Positions 45,302-56,165 of a DNA stretch of 64,000 nt are shown one piece after another. The translations under genes were made by a program, and so were the position numbers. The DNA comes from Curtobacterium pusillum (GTDB lineage: Bacteria > Actinomycetota > Actinomycetes > Actinomycetales > Microbacteriaceae): contig NZ_VEIY01000002.1 in assembly GCF_007680845.1 (NCBI RefSeq), positions 21,602 to 85,601 on the forward strand, written 5' to 3'. Every line of letters begins with the position of its first letter. Within the stretch, counting starts at the first letter, position 1. Under the pieces are notes generated by a model. The model was not told the DNA's origin. It saw nothing but the letters and a program-made list of their open reading frames with translations, and made no database searches.

Positions 45302-46333
45302 TCAGCGCCCGCCGGTGATCTTCCGCTCGCGCTGCGCCACCCCGGCGGTGCCGTAGGGGTAGTCGTCGATGCGCGGTGCGCTGGCGTCGGTGAGCTGCTG
45401 CAGCTCGGCGTCGTCGAGCACGAGGTCCGCCGCGCCGAGGTTGTCCTCGAGCTGCGCGACCGTCCGGGCACCGAGGATCACGCTCGTCACGGCCGGCCGG
45501 GCGAGGAGCCAGGCGAGGGCGACCTGCGACTTCGATGCGCCGTGCGCTTCGGCGACCGCGGACACCGCGTCGAGCACGGCCCAGGTGCGCTCGTCGCCGT
45601 TGCGGGCCTCCCACGCCTCCATGCCGCGCTGCGGGTTCTCGCCGAGACGGGTGCTGCCGGTCGGCGCCTCGTCGCGCTGGTACTTGCCGGACAGCCAGCC
45701 GCCGGCCAGGGGCGACCAGGGCAGCAGGCCGATCCCGGCGTCGAGGCTCGCCGGCACGATCTCGTGCTCGATGTCGCGGACGAGCAGGTTGTACTGCGGC
45801 TGCAGGGTGACGGGCGGCGCCCAGCCATGCGCCTTCGCCTCGTACACCGCCTTGGTGATCTGGTAGCCGAGGTAGTTCGAGAAGCCGTACGAGCCGATCT
45901 TGCCGGCGGACACGGCGTCGTCGAGGAAGCGCAGGGTCTCCTCGATCGGGGTGAGGGCGTCCCACGCGTGCATCTGGTACAGGTCGATGTGCTCGACGCC
46001 GAGCCGCTCGAGCGAGGCGTCGAGGGCGGTGCGGAGGTGCCGGCGGGACAGCCCGAGGTCGTTCGGCCCGTCGCCCTGCGGGAACCGGCCCTTGGTGGCG
46101 AGGACGACCTGCTGCGCCTCGGTGGGGTGTGCGGCGAGCCAGCGGCCGATGATCCGCTCGGACTCGTTGCCGGAGTACACGTCAGCCGTGTCGACGAGCG
46201 TGCCGCCCGCGGCGACGAACGTGTCGATGATCTTGTGGGAGGTGGGTTCGTCGGCTTCGCTGCCGAACGTCATGGTGCCGAGGGTCAGCGTCGACACCGA
46301 TGTCCCGCTGTTGCCGAGGAGTCTGTAGTCCAT
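45302..46333 (-). CDS. Aldo/keto reductase
   Basis: A 343-residue NADPH-dependent TIM-barrel reductase of the YajO/Tas-like group. Catalytic Asp and Tyr are in LVDTADVYSGNESE, Lys in VVLATKGRFPQ and His in DLYQMHAWD; the cofactor region is GARTVAQLEDNLGA. The ATG at 46333 begins MDYRLLGNSGTSVS, the usual start for this family. It is unrelated in context to the fucose-island reductase. The substrate is unknown; such enzymes detoxify aldehydes or reduce sugars. Confidence 0.92.
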   Translation of the reverse strand: MDYRLLGNSGTSVSTLTLGTMTFGSEADEPTSHKIIDTFVAAGGTLVDTADVYSGNESERIIGRWLAAHPTEAQQVVLATKGRFPQGDGPNDLGLSRRHLRTALDASLERLGVEHIDLYQMHAWDALTPIEETLRFLDDAVSAGKIGSYGFSNYLGYQITKAVYEAKAHGWAPPVTLQPQYNLLVRDIEHEIVPASLDAGIGLLPWSPLAGGWLSGKYQRDEAPTGSTRLGENPQRGMEAWEARNGDERTWAVLDAVSAVAEAHGASKSQVALAWLLARPAVTSVILGARTVAQLEDNLGAADLVLDDAELQQLTDASAPRIDDYPYGTAGVAQRERKITGGR

Positions 46334-46386
46334 GGCCGGGACGGTACGCGCGGCAGGCTTCGACAACGAGGACCTGGCAGTACCCG

Positions 46387-47187
46387 TCAGCGTGCGGCGG
46401 ACAGGGCGGTGTCCTGCAGGAACGTGATGGCTGCTTCGCGGAAGTGCCGCGAGGTCGGTGCGTTGAAGTGGTTCCGGCGGGGGATCTCGAAGAACGACGC
46501 GTTCGGTGCCGCCGCTGCGAGCCGCACCGCACTGTCGCGGATGCCGTCCTCGCTGCCCGCTGCCATCAGGATCGGCTGCGCGGGCGCGTTGTCGGGTGTC
46601 GGCTCGACGCTGTCCCGCATCCCCTCGACCATCGCCACCAGGGCGCCGAGGTCGTTCCCCTCGATCCCGGCCGCCATCGTCAGGTAGCCGTTCGTCACGC
46701 GGTCCTCGACCGGGGTGCCGTCGGCGATGAACGCCTTCGCCTCGTCGACCCGCACGCGGCGCATCGGGTCGGCGTCCGGGATGCCACCGAAGACCGCGCG
46801 GGTGATCCGGTCCGGCAGACGCTCGGCCGTGTGCCACCCGACGCGGGCACCCAGTGAGTACCCGAGGTAGGCGACGTCGTCGAGCAGGTACGTGTCGATC
46901 ACGGTCGTGACGTCGGCCACGAGGAGGTCCATCGAGTACGCGGTGGGGTCGTGCGGCTTGGAGCTCGCCCCGTGCCCCCGCTGGTCGAGGGCGACGACGC
47001 GGTAGCCGGCACGGACGAGGTCGCGCGTCCAGCCCGAGGCGTGCCAGTTGAGGACGGCGCCGGACGCGAACCCGTGCACGGCGACGACGGCCGGGGCGTC
47101 GGGGTCGCCGAAGTCGTAGGTGGCGAGCTTCAGGCCGTCCGGGCTCATCACGGCACGGGGACGGGGCGCTTCGGGGACGAGTGACAT
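46387..47187 (-). CDS. Alpha/beta-fold hydrolase
   Basis: A 266-residue hydrolase. HGFASG carries the oxyanion region, the nucleophile elbow is GYSLGAR (Ser), an acidic residue lies near AAGSEDG and the final His is in RRNHFNAP. The DQRGHGASSKPHD segment is typical of esterases and non-haem haloperoxidase-like hydrolases. There is no signal peptide. It lies between two unrelated metabolic genes; substrate unknown. Confidence 0.9.
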   Translation of the reverse strand: MSLVPEAPRPRAVMSPDGLKLATYDFGDPDAPAVVAVHGFASGAVLNWHASGWTRDLVRAGYRVVALDQRGHGASSKPHDPTAYSMDLLVADVTTVIDTYLLDDVAYLGYSLGARVGWHTAERLPDRITRAVFGGIPDADPMRRVRVDEAKAFIADGTPVEDRVTNGYLTMAAGIEGNDLGALVAMVEGMRDSVEPTPDNAPAQPILMAAGSEDGIRDSAVRLAAAAPNASFFEIPRRNHFNAPTSRHFREAAITFLQDTALSAAR

Positions 47188-47220
47188 GTCGCCTCCAGGC
47201 TACCGGGGCACATTGGTGCG

Positions 47221-47922
47221 ATGGACGGCTACGGAGGCGATCAGATCCGGGCGGCGGAGCGGCCGCACCTCGACGCGGGCGAACCGCTGATGCAGCGCGC
47301 GGCTGCGGGGCTGGCGGCGATCGTCGGGGACCTGCTCGACGACCCCGCGGCGCGGCCCGGCGACGGACCCGGGTCCGTCCTGCTCCTCGTGGGGAGCGGC
47401 GACAACGGCGGCGACGCACTGTTCGCCGGGGCTCGCCTGGCGGCGGACGGGAGGCGCGTGGCGGTGCTGCGCGTCGGCTCACGGGTGCACGAGGCGGGCC
47501 TGGCAGCGGCGCTGGACGCCGGGGCGCGCCTCCTGGACGTGGACCGTGACGGCCCGGCCGCGGTCGCGACCAGTGCGGCATTGGAGGCGGACCTCGTGCT
47601 CGACGGGATCCTCGGCATCGGCGTGCGCGGTGCCGCACCGCTCCGGTCGCCGGCCCGCGAGGTCGTCGACGCGATCCGCGAGCTCGCCCGCGACCAGCGC
47701 GCACCGTTCGTGGTCGCGGTCGACGTGCCGAGCGGCATCGACGTCGACACCGGCGGCATCGCGGACGAGCACGTCCTGCACGCCGACGTCACCGTCACGT
47801 TCGGCGGGGTGAAGGCCGGGCTGCTCCGGGGACCGGCGGCCACCCTCGCGGGACGCATCGAGCTCGTCGACGTCGGCATCGGGGCGGAGCTCGCTGCGGT
47901 GGAGCCCCTCATCCGCACCTGA
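47221..47922 (+). CDS. nnrE: NAD(P)H-hydrate epimerase
   Basis: A 233-residue YjeF_N-domain protein that epimerises damaged NAD(P)HX. Typical segments are LMQRAAAGLA near the start, LLLVGSGDNGGDALFAGARLA (the GxGNNGGD-like motif, here with GSGDNGGD), and VVAVDVPSGIDVDTG. Many homologues are fused to the ADP-dependent dehydratase (YjeF_C/CARKD), which is absent here and must be encoded elsewhere. CACATT six bases before the ATG may be a leaderless -10. Confidence 0.9.
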   Translation: MDGYGGDQIRAAERPHLDAGEPLMQRAAAGLAAIVGDLLDDPAARPGDGPGSVLLLVGSGDNGGDALFAGARLAADGRRVAVLRVGSRVHEAGLAAALDAGARLLDVDRDGPAAVATSAALEADLVLDGILGIGVRGAAPLRSPAREVVDAIRELARDQRAPFVVAVDVPSGIDVDTGGIADEHVLHADVTVTFGGVKAGLLRGPAATLAGRIELVDVGIGAELAAVEPLIRT

Positions 47923-47947
47923 GCGGCCGGGTGCGAGCGCTCGCGGG

Positions 47948-48889
47948 TCAGACCGCGCCGGCGTCCACCCCGTGCTCGACGCCGCCGCGCGCCTCGAGCC
48001 AGGTGTCGACGAAGTGGCGGTAGTTCGCGGCGATGAGCTGTTCGGCGGCCTCGGTGTCGAGGTGCTCGCGGACGACGTCCTCGAGCGGTTCCTCCCAGTT
48101 GCTCCGGCCGATCGCGAACCCGACGAAGCCGTCGACGGGAGCGGCGGTCCGCAGCCAGTGGTCGAGCCGGTCCTCCGGGGCGTCCCGTCCGAGGACGATG
48201 CACTGCACCGTGTCCCGGCCGCCCCGACGGGCGGTGGCGACGACCCGCTCGGCGTCGGCGCGCTCGTCGAGGCCCTCGAGCTTCCAGACGTCCACCTCGA
48301 CCCCGTGGTCCTGCAGGTACTCGAGCACCTGGACGACGAGGTCCGGTCGGAGCTCGCGGTCGTAGTCCACCACCGACGCCTGCTGCTCGTCGGTGGCCGG
48401 GACGAGCAGTTCGACGAGGAACGGTCGCCCCGCGTCGTGGAGCGCGCTCGACACCGCCGCCAGGTCGGACGCCTGCCGTTCCCGGCGCTCCGGGTCGAAG
48501 TCGGGGTTGTCCCGCACGAGGACCTTCACCCAGTCGGGGTCGAACGCGTCGACGTGGGCCATCCACTCGTCGCCGTACTCGAGCTCGAACCACTCGCGGC
48601 CCGACCGCTCGACGGGCATCGCGAGCTGCAGCCCCGCGTCCTTGGCGAGCCGGGCGACGTCGGCGCCGTACCGCTCGTCGACGAGGACGCCGGTGCGGTC
48701 CCGGGACGCCCCGGCGGCGAGCGCCGTGAGGACCCCGCGGTAGACGAGCTGCTTGCCGGCGCGGACCCGTTCGGCCTCGGCCTCGTCGACCGGCTCGCCC
48801 CCGGACTCGTCGTACGTGTGCTCGAGGAGCGACGAACGCTGGTCCATCGCGAACAGGAAGAGGGGGTGTGCTTCGTCGAGGGTCGCCAT
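47948..48889 (-). CDS. DUF2090 / IolC C-terminal-like aldolase-fold protein
   Basis: A 313-residue protein matching the DUF2090 domain that forms the C-terminal half of some IolC proteins, an aldolase-like TIM barrel. Features include FLFAMDQRSSLLEHTYD, VLVDERYGADVARLAKDAGLQLAMPVE, and GFVGFAIGRSNWEEPL. The ATG at 48889 begins MATLDEAHPLFLF; an upstream GTG is possible. No inositol genes are nearby, so the reaction is unknown; a sugar-phosphate aldolase role is a reasonable guess. Confidence 0.82.
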   Translation of the reverse strand: MATLDEAHPLFLFAMDQRSSLLEHTYDESGGEPVDEAEAERVRAGKQLVYRGVLTALAAGASRDRTGVLVDERYGADVARLAKDAGLQLAMPVERSGREWFELEYGDEWMAHVDAFDPDWVKVLVRDNPDFDPERRERQASDLAAVSSALHDAGRPFLVELLVPATDEQQASVVDYDRELRPDLVVQVLEYLQDHGVEVDVWKLEGLDERADAERVVATARRGGRDTVQCIVLGRDAPEDRLDHWLRTAAPVDGFVGFAIGRSNWEEPLEDVVREHLDTEAAEQLIAANYRHFVDTWLEARGGVEHGVDAGAV

Positions 48890-48948
48890 GTCCCCGTGTC
48901 TACTCGCCGCCGCGGGCACGGTCACCGGTGGATCCGTAGGTTCGTGGC

Positions 48949-49851
48949 ATGACGTTCAACGAAGACTCCAAGCTCGAGGGCGGGAAGGTCAAGCGCCGCG
49001 GCAGGACGGCGGCGGTCGCCGGTGGCGGGGTCGTGGGCATCGGTGCGATCGTCGTGCTGCTCATCAACGTCTTCACCGGCGGTGACCTGGACCTCGGCTC
49101 GCTGCTCGGCGCCGGTGACGGCACGACGCAGATCCAGCAGCAGGGCGAGACGGTCGATGCAGCGCCGGAGTGCCGGACCGGGAGCGACGCCAACGCGAGC
49201 GTCGACTGCCGGATGGAGGGCGCCGCGGAGTCCCTCGACGCGTACTGGACCGCGCAGTCCGGGAAGCTCGGGATCTCCTACCGGTCGCCCGACTTCTTCC
49301 TGTTCGACGGCACCACGAGCACGTCGTGCGGCACCGCCTCCGCCGCCACCGGCCCGTTCTACTGCCCGCCGGACCGCGCGATCTTCCTCGACACCGCGTT
49401 CTACGACGACCTGCAGTCGAAGTACGGCTCGTCCGGCGGCCCGCTCGCGCAGATGTACGTCGTCGCCCACGAGTGGGGCCACCACGTCCAGCAGCTGCAG
49501 GGCGCCTTCGCCTCGACCGACCGCTCGGGCACGGGCGCCGCGTCCGGGAGCGTCCGGGTCGAGCTCCAGGCCGACTGCTACGCCGGGTCCTGGGTCGGCG
49601 ACGCCGCGAACACGAAGGACGCGGACGGCGAGACCTTCTTCGAGCCGATCTCGCGGTCCGAGATCGAGGACGCCCTCTCCGCCGCGAGTGCCGTGGGCGA
49701 CGACAGCATCCAGGAGCGGTCGAGCGGACACGTCGACCCGGACTCCTTCACCCACGGCACCAGCGCCCAGCGTCAGAACTGGTTCCTCCGCGGCTACCAG
49801 CAGGGCGCCACCGCGTGCGACACGTTCAGCGTGCCAGGGTCGTCCCTGTAG
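48949..49851 (+). CDS. Neutral zinc metallopeptidase (YpfJ family), membrane-anchored
   Basis: A 300-residue protein with a basic cytoplasmic N-terminus, one membrane helix (about 20-42) and an extracytoplasmic domain with HEWGHH at 174-179, where His174, His178 and Glu175 form the zincin core. A later Glu in VELQADCYAGSW is the probable third ligand. Four Cys residues suggest disulfides. TAGGTT at 48937-48942, six bases before the ATG, gives a leaderless start. The family is widespread; substrates are not known. Confidence 0.92.
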   Translation: MTFNEDSKLEGGKVKRRGRTAAVAGGGVVGIGAIVVLLINVFTGGDLDLGSLLGAGDGTTQIQQQGETVDAAPECRTGSDANASVDCRMEGAAESLDAYWTAQSGKLGISYRSPDFFLFDGTTSTSCGTASAATGPFYCPPDRAIFLDTAFYDDLQSKYGSSGGPLAQMYVVAHEWGHHVQQLQGAFASTDRSGTGAASGSVRVELQADCYAGSWVGDAANTKDADGETFFEPISRSEIEDALSAASAVGDDSIQERSSGHVDPDSFTHGTSAQRQNWFLRGYQQGATACDTFSVPGSSL

Positions 49852-49884
49852 ACCGGGCCCGCCGGGCCCGCCGGACCCGCCGGC

Positions 49885-50835
49885 TCAGCGCGACGGCGTC
49901 GCGCTCGGCGTCGTGGACTCGGTCGCGGTGGCCGACGGGGTCGCGGTGGCGGACGGCGTGGGCGTCGGCGTCGTGTCCGTCGCGCCGGCCGCGGTGACCA
50001 CGAACGTGCGGAAGTCGTCGTTCGTGATCGGCGAGGTCAGCTCGTAGCGCTGCCCGTTCACGAGCACGAGGGGCGTCCCGGGGAAGTCCTCGAGCGTGGA
50101 CCCGGGGATGTCGCCGCCGGTCACCGCGGTCGTCCGCTCGTCGATCCACTTGCTGTAGGTCTGGTCCGCGATGCACTTCCGGATGGCCGAGCGCTCCTGC
50201 AACCCGTCGACGCCCGTGACGACCTTCGTCAGCTGCGCGTCCGTCAGGCCGGGCGTGCCCTCGTCCGGCTGGTCGGCGAACAGCGCCTTGTGCACGGCGA
50301 AGAACTGGTCCGGCGAGTGGTCCGCGACACAGGCGGCCGCGTTGGCGGCGCGGAGCGAGTACTTCGTCCCCTGCGACCGGTTCGACAGGATCGCGATCGG
50401 GTGGATGTCCACCGTCGCGGCACCGGAGTCCACGAGGTTCTCGATGTAGTCGCCGTTCGCCTTCTCGAACTGCCCGCAGACAGGGCAGAGGTAGTCGATG
50501 TACATCGTGATGCGCACCGCTCCGGAGCCGTCGGTCGCGGACGGTGCCGGCGAACCGGAGGCCGCGGTCACCGCCTTGAGGTCCTGCCCGATCGTGATGC
50601 CACCCTGCGAGGTGTTCGCCGGACCGGGACCCGCGGGCTGCACGGACTGGACCAGGACGAGCGTCACGATCGTCGCGGCGGCCAGCAGCACGACGCCGAG
50701 GCCGATCTGCAGGCCGAGCCGGACGCCGCGCTGGCGTCGCTTCTGCTGGGTGCGGGCGCGCTGCGCTCGCTGCCGTGCGGCTTCGCGTCGTTCGTTCCGC
50801 GCGGCGCGGGCGTCACCCTCGGGGCGGTTGGTCAT
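49885..50835 (-). CDS. DsbA-like thioredoxin-fold membrane protein
   Basis: A 316-residue protein with a very basic 38-residue cytoplasmic N-terminus (Arg/Ala/Gln-rich), a membrane helix (about 39-63) and an extracytoplasmic thioredoxin domain with active-site CPVC (Cys117/Cys120) and a cis-Pro region FPGTPLVLVNG. A pair of further Cys residues may form a disulfide. A Thr/Pro/Ser/Ala tail follows. It resembles the actinobacterial DsbA/MdbA group, which forms disulfides in exported proteins; the zinc peptidase gene beside it is a possible client. It ends in a GC-rich hairpin. Confidence 0.9.
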   Translation of the reverse strand: MTNRPEGDARAARNERREAARQRAQRARTQQKRRQRGVRLGLQIGLGVVLLAAATIVTLVLVQSVQPAGPGPANTSQGGITIGQDLKAVTAASGSPAPSATDGSGAVRITMYIDYLCPVCGQFEKANGDYIENLVDSGAATVDIHPIAILSNRSQGTKYSLRAANAAACVADHSPDQFFAVHKALFADQPDEGTPGLTDAQLTKVVTGVDGLQERSAIRKCIADQTYSKWIDERTTAVTGGDIPGSTLEDFPGTPLVLVNGQRYELTSPITNDDFRTFVVTAAGATDTTPTPTPSATATPSATATESTTPSATPSR

Positions 50836-51080
50836 GCGTCGAGTGTCCTCACGTTGATCGATCGTCCGGTCGGCCTTCCCCCGCTCGGCGGACGGACCCG
50901 CCGATTGTAGTGGGACCTTCCTGTGACCACTCAACCAGCTGTGAGGACTGGCGCACGCGGGGCAGATCGTGTTGTATGAACCTCGATGGTCGACGACGAC
51001 CATCCGGGGCCCCCACGGGCACACCGCTTCACTCGGATCGTCCGGCACGTACCTGCCGGTGAAGGAAGGACCGAACGCTC

Positions 51081-52181
<1,101 letters not shown>

Positions 52182-52195
52182 CGCAGGTCAGTCCT

Positions 52196-52235
52196 GACGG
52201 GAGGCGCGGTGCCAGCTGGCACCGCGCCTCCCGTC
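52196..52235. terminator. Family A palindrome after the ATPase gene
   Basis: A perfect 40-base palindrome: GACGGGAGGCGCGGTGCCAG (52196-52215) is followed directly by its complement (52216-52235). It lies 15 bases after the ATPase stop and ahead of the DUF4032 gene. Confidence 0.8.
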
Positions 52236-52287
52236 CGTCAGTCCGGTCGCCCGACCGGCGCACGTCCGAGCACCGAAGGAACCCACC

Positions 52288-53589
52288 GTGCCCGACTCGA
52301 TGTCCATCACCGCAGCCACCGTCGACCCCGGGCTCCTCGACCTGCCGTGGGACCTCCCGCTCGCCGACTGGCCGGACGAGACGATCGTCGCGCTGCCGAA
52401 GGGCATCTCGCGGCACCTCGTGCGGTTCTCGCAGCTCGGTGGGTACGTCGTCGCGGTGAAGGAGACCGGCGAGGAGGTCGCGCGGTCCGAGTACGAGATG
52501 CTCCGCACGCTCCAGCGCATGGACGTCCCCTGCGTGGACCCGGTCGCGGTCATCACGAACCGGGTGAGCGCCGACGGGGAGCCGCTGCACCCCGTGCTCG
52601 TCACCCGACACCTGCGCTTCTCGCTGCCGTACCGCGCGCTGTACTCGCAGACCCTCCGCCCCGAAACCGCCACGCGACTGGTCGACGCCCTCGCGCTGCT
52701 CCTCGTCCGCCTGCACGTCATCGGGTTCTACTGGGGCGACGTCTCGCTCTCGAACACGCTCTTCCGCCGCGACGCCGGGGCGTTCGCCGCGTACCTCGTC
52801 GACGCCGAGACCGGGAAGCTCTACCCCGGCGGTCTGTCGAACGGTCAGCGCGAGAACGACCTCGAGGTGGCGCGGGTGAACATCGCGGGCGAGCTCCTCG
52901 ACCTCGAAGCCGGCGGCCGCCTCGACGAGAACGCCGACGCGGTGGACGTCTCGAACCGGATCGTCGCGCAGTACCGGACGCTCTGGAAGGAACTGACCGG
53001 CACCGAGCAGTTCGACATCCGGGAGCGCTGGCGCATCAACGACCGCGTCGAGCGCCTCAACGCGCTCGGCTTCGACATCGAGGAGCTGTCGATCCACACC
53101 ACCGAGGGCGGGTCGCAGGTCCGGATCCAGCCCAAGGTCGTCGACGCCGGACACCACCAGCGGCGGCTGCTCCGCCTGACCGGGATCGACGCGGGCGAGA
53201 ACCAGGCCCGGCGGCTCCTCAACGACCTCGACTCGTACCGGGCGCGGAACGGCCGCGACCAGCTCGACGAGGAGATGGTGGCGCACGAGTGGGTCTCGAA
53301 GGTGTTCGAGCCGGTGATCCGGTCGATCCCGCGTGACCTCCGTGGGCGGCTCGAACCGGCCGAGGTGTTCCACGAACTGCTCGAGCACCGCTGGTTCATG
53401 TCACAGAACGAGGAGCGGTCGGTCTCGCTCCCCGAGGCCACGACCGCGTACATCAACGACGTGCTCCGGCACCGCCGTGACGAACGGCTGCTCATCAACC
53501 CGCCGACCTCGTCGATGACGCTGCCGATCCCCGTGGTCGACGGCGCCGATGAGGACGAGGACGTCGAGGACTGGCGCGCGAACGTCTGA
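52288..53589 (+). CDS. DUF4032 domain, kinase-like fold protein
   Basis: A 433-residue actinobacterial protein. The N-terminal 200 residues resemble a lipopolysaccharide-kinase or RIO-like fold: VVAVKETGEEVARSEYEMLRTL (Lys and Glu of the N lobe), YWGDVSLSNTLF (Asp-x4-Asn catalytic loop) and YLVDAETGKLYPG (DFG-like Asp). The C-terminal half is the DUF4032 region, helical, with DELGFD/IEELSIHT-like segments. The GTG start at 52288 has GAAGGA upstream. The active-site residues suggest it can bind ATP; the substrate is unknown. Confidence 0.85.
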   Translation: MPDSMSITAATVDPGLLDLPWDLPLADWPDETIVALPKGISRHLVRFSQLGGYVVAVKETGEEVARSEYEMLRTLQRMDVPCVDPVAVITNRVSADGEPLHPVLVTRHLRFSLPYRALYSQTLRPETATRLVDALALLLVRLHVIGFYWGDVSLSNTLFRRDAGAFAAYLVDAETGKLYPGGLSNGQRENDLEVARVNIAGELLDLEAGGRLDENADAVDVSNRIVAQYRTLWKELTGTEQFDIRERWRINDRVERLNALGFDIEELSIHTTEGGSQVRIQPKVVDAGHHQRRLLRLTGIDAGENQARRLLNDLDSYRARNGRDQLDEEMVAHEWVSKVFEPVIRSIPRDLRGRLEPAEVFHELLEHRWFMSQNEERSVSLPEATTAYINDVLRHRRDERLLINPPTSSMTLPIPVVDGADEDEDVEDWRANV

Positions 53590-53629
53590 CCGGGGTCCCG
53601 TTCTTTCCCAGAACGGCCGCGATGGAATG

Positions 53630-53680
53630 CGGAATCGGGCGTACCCGGTCGAGATGAACGACCAGGTACGCCCGATTCCG
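53630..53680. terminator. Family C hairpin between convergent genes
   Basis: GGAATCGGGCGTACCCGGTC begins a left arm (53630-53651) that pairs with 53659-53680 with one mismatch around a seven-base loop. It shares GGGCGTACC and CCAGGTACGCCCG with the element at 9755-9840. It lies between the convergent DUF4032 and rlmB genes. Confidence 0.75.
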
Positions 53681-53699
53681 TCAGGGACGCTGGCGCGGA

Positions 53700-54710
53700 C
53701 TACGACGCGCGACGGCGGCGGGAGACCTCCCACAGGGCGACGCTCGCGGCGATGCCCGCGTTGAGCGACTCCGTCGCGCTCGAGATCGGGATCGACACGA
53801 TCGCGTCACACGTGTCGGTGACGAGGCGCGACAGGCCCTTGCCCTCGGACCCCACGACGATGACGATCGGACGGTCGGCGAGTTCGAGCTCGTCGAGCTG
53901 CACGTCACCGTCGCCGGCGAGCCCGAGCACGAAGAGGCCCATCGACTTGAGTGACTTGAGCGTCTGCGTCAGGTTCGGCGCCATCGCGACGGGCGTCCGG
54001 GCTGCGGCACCGGCGCTCGTCTTCCACGCGCTCGCGGTCACACCGACCGAACGACGCTGCGGCACGATGACGCCGTGGCCACCGAAGGCAGCGGTCGAGC
54101 GGATGATCGCACCGAGGTTCCGCGGGTCCGTGATGCCGTCGAGGGCGACGACCAGCGGGACCTCGTCCTTGGCGAAGGCGCGCTCGACGAGGTCCTCGGC
54201 GACGGCGTACTCGTACGCGGGGACCTTGAGCGCGACGCCCTGGTGCACGCTGTCGTGGCCCGTGATGCGGTCGAGCTCGGGGCGCATCAGCTCGATGATC
54301 GGCACACCGCGGTGGTTGGCGAGCGCGAGGATCTCCTTCACGCGGTCGTCGACCTCGATGCGGGACGCGATGTAGAGCGTCGTCGAGGGGGTCTTCGTGC
54401 GCAGTGCCTCGAGCACGGAGTTGCGGCCGGTGACCAGCTCGGAGTCGTCGGTCTTGCGCTGCGGCGGACGACTCGTCCGCTGCTGCGGGCTGCTCGAGGC
54501 GCCGTGGCGACCCTTCGCGGCCTCGAACCGGTCCTTCGCCGCCTTGCGCTTGCCGGCGGGGTGGTACGGCCGGTCCTCGGCCTTCGGCGTGGGCTTGCGC
54601 CCCTCGAGCGCCTGCGCGCCCTGGCCGCCGGAGCCGACCTGCTTGTTGCCCTTGCGGCCGGAGCGGACGGCGCCGGGCCGGCCCTTCTTGCTCCCCGAGA
54701 CGTTCTTCAT
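53700..54710 (-). CDS. rlmB: 23S rRNA (guanosine-2'-O-)-methyltransferase
   Basis: A 336-residue SpoU-family methyltransferase. The catalytic domain holds the three knot motifs: ALDGITDPRNLGAIIRSTAAFG, VIVVGSEGKGLSRL and IPISSATESLNAGIAASVALWE. It is preceded by the substrate-binding domain (ELVTGRNSVLEALRT...). An N-terminal extension of about 85 residues, very basic and disordered (GSKKGRPGAVRSGRKGNK), is typical of actinobacterial members and may bind rRNA. It is the last gene of the carD-ispDF-cysS-rlmB run. Confidence 0.93.
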   Translation of the reverse strand: MKNVSGSKKGRPGAVRSGRKGNKQVGSGGQGAQALEGRKPTPKAEDRPYHPAGKRKAAKDRFEAAKGRHGASSSPQQRTSRPPQRKTDDSELVTGRNSVLEALRTKTPSTTLYIASRIEVDDRVKEILALANHRGVPIIELMRPELDRITGHDSVHQGVALKVPAYEYAVAEDLVERAFAKDEVPLVVALDGITDPRNLGAIIRSTAAFGGHGVIVPQRRSVGVTASAWKTSAGAAARTPVAMAPNLTQTLKSLKSMGLFVLGLAGDGDVQLDELELADRPIVIVVGSEGKGLSRLVTDTCDAIVSIPISSATESLNAGIAASVALWEVSRRRRAS

Positions 54711-54738
54711 TGCTCTCTCCTGTCCGGCACTGCCGTTG

Positions 54739-56148
54739 TCAGGCGATGCTCCAGCGTGTACCAGCTGCGGTGTCTTCGATCGTGATCCCCGCGGATGCGA
54801 GGTCGTCGCGCACGCGGTCGGCCGTGGCGAAGTCGCGTGCGGCCCTGGCGTCGGCGCGTTCCTGCACGAGGCGTTCGACGAGGGCTGCGAGTGGTGCGGC
54901 CGATGCGTCGTGGCCACCGCCAGACCAGTGGGCGGCTCGCGGGTCGATGCCGAGCACCTCGACCATCGCGGCCACCTGATGGTACGCGGTTCCGAGCGCT
55001 TCCGCATCGTCGGTGTCCAGGGCGGCGTTCCCGGCGCGCACGGTCTCGTGCAGCACGGCGAGGGCCTGTGGCACCGAGAGGTCGTCGTCCATGGCGGCCG
55101 CGAACGTGTCGGGGACCCCCGGGGCGTCGGCGAGGTGGACCCCTTCGAGCCGGGTCTCGGCCCGCGAGAGGAAGCCGGCGATCCGGTCGAGCGCGGCCTC
55201 GGCCTCGGTGAGGGAGCCGTCGTGGTGGTCGATCGTCGAACGGTAGTGCGCGGCACCGAGCGCGTAGCGGACCACGATCGGCCGGGCGGACCCGAGCATG
55301 TCGGCGGCGAACACCGAGTTGCCGAGCGACTTCGACATCTTCTGCCCGCCGACCGACACGAGCCCGTTGTGCAGCCAGTACGACGCGAAGGGGTCGCCGG
55401 CCGCGGTCGACTGCGCGAGCTCGTTCTCGTGGTGCGGGAAGCGGAGGTCGAGGCCGCCGCCGTGGATGTCGAACGCCGGGCCGAGGTACCGCCGGGACAT
55501 CGCCGAGCACTCGATGTGCCAGCCCGGCCGGCCCGGACCCCACGGGGAGTCCCAGTTCGCCGTCGTCGGCTCGCCGGGCTTGGCACCCTTCCAGAGGGCG
55601 AAGTCGCGGGGGTCGCGCTTGCCGCGGGGGTCGGCGTCGGTCGCCTCGACCATGTCCTCGCGCCGCTGCCGCGTGAGCGCCCCGTACGACGCCCAGCTGC
55701 CGGTGTCGAAGTACACGTCGCCGGAGCCGTCGGCCGCGGCGTAGGCGTGCCCGCGGTCGATGAGCCGCTGGATGATCTCGTGCATCTGCGGCACGCTCGC
55801 GGTCGCGCGGGGCTCGTACGTCGGCGGCAGGATGCCGAGCGCGGTGTAGGCGGCGGTGAACTCGAGCTCGACGCGGTACGCCCGGGCGAACCAGGGCTCG
55901 TCCGTGCCGGCGGCGAGGTCGAGCACCTTGTCGTCGATGTCGGTGACGTTCCGGACGAGGGTGACGCGCAGGCCGCGGTAGGTCAGCCACCGGCGCCAGA
56001 TGTCGTACACGAGCGCGGAGCGGAGGTGACCGATGTGCGGCGAGGACTGCACGGTCGGACCGCACACGTACATGCTCACCTGCCCGTCGACCAGCGGGAC
56101 GAGGTCGACGACGGCTGCGGCGCGGGAGTCGTAGAGGCGAACGGTCAC
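54739..56148 (-). CDS. cysS: Cysteinyl-tRNA synthetase
   Basis: A 469-residue class I synthetase that charges tRNA-Cys. HIGH is at residues 38-41 after the zinc ligand Cys29 (MYVCGPTVQ), further zinc residues lie in [10 protein letters not shown] and HHENE, and KMSKS is at about 268-272 ([12 protein letters not shown]). The GTG start at 56148 is six bases after TAGGCT with no ribosome site, a leaderless arrangement even though the ispDF gene ends only 17 bases upstream, implying an internal promoter. Confidence 0.96.
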   Translation of the reverse strand: MTVRLYDSRAAAVVDLVPLVDGQVSMYVCGPTVQSSPHIGHLRSALVYDIWRRWLTYRGLRVTLVRNVTDIDDKVLDLAAGTDEPWFARAYRVELEFTAAYTALGILPPTYEPRATASVPQMHEIIQRLIDRGHAYAAADGSGDVYFDTGSWASYGALTRQRREDMVEATDADPRGKRDPRDFALWKGAKPGEPTTANWDSPWGPGRPGWHIECSAMSRRYLGPAFDIHGGGLDLRFPHHENELAQSTAAGDPFASYWLHNGLVSVGGQKMSKSLGNSVFAADMLGSARPIVVRYALGAAHYRSTIDHHDGSLTEAEAALDRIAGFLSRAETRLEGVHLADAPGVPDTFAAAMDDDLSVPQALAVLHETVRAGNAALDTDDAEALGTAYHQVAAMVEVLGIDPRAAHWSGGGHDASAAPLAALVERLVQERADARAARDFATADRVRDDLASAGITIEDTAAGTRWSIA

Positions 56149-56165
56149 GCCCCAAGCCTAGGACG

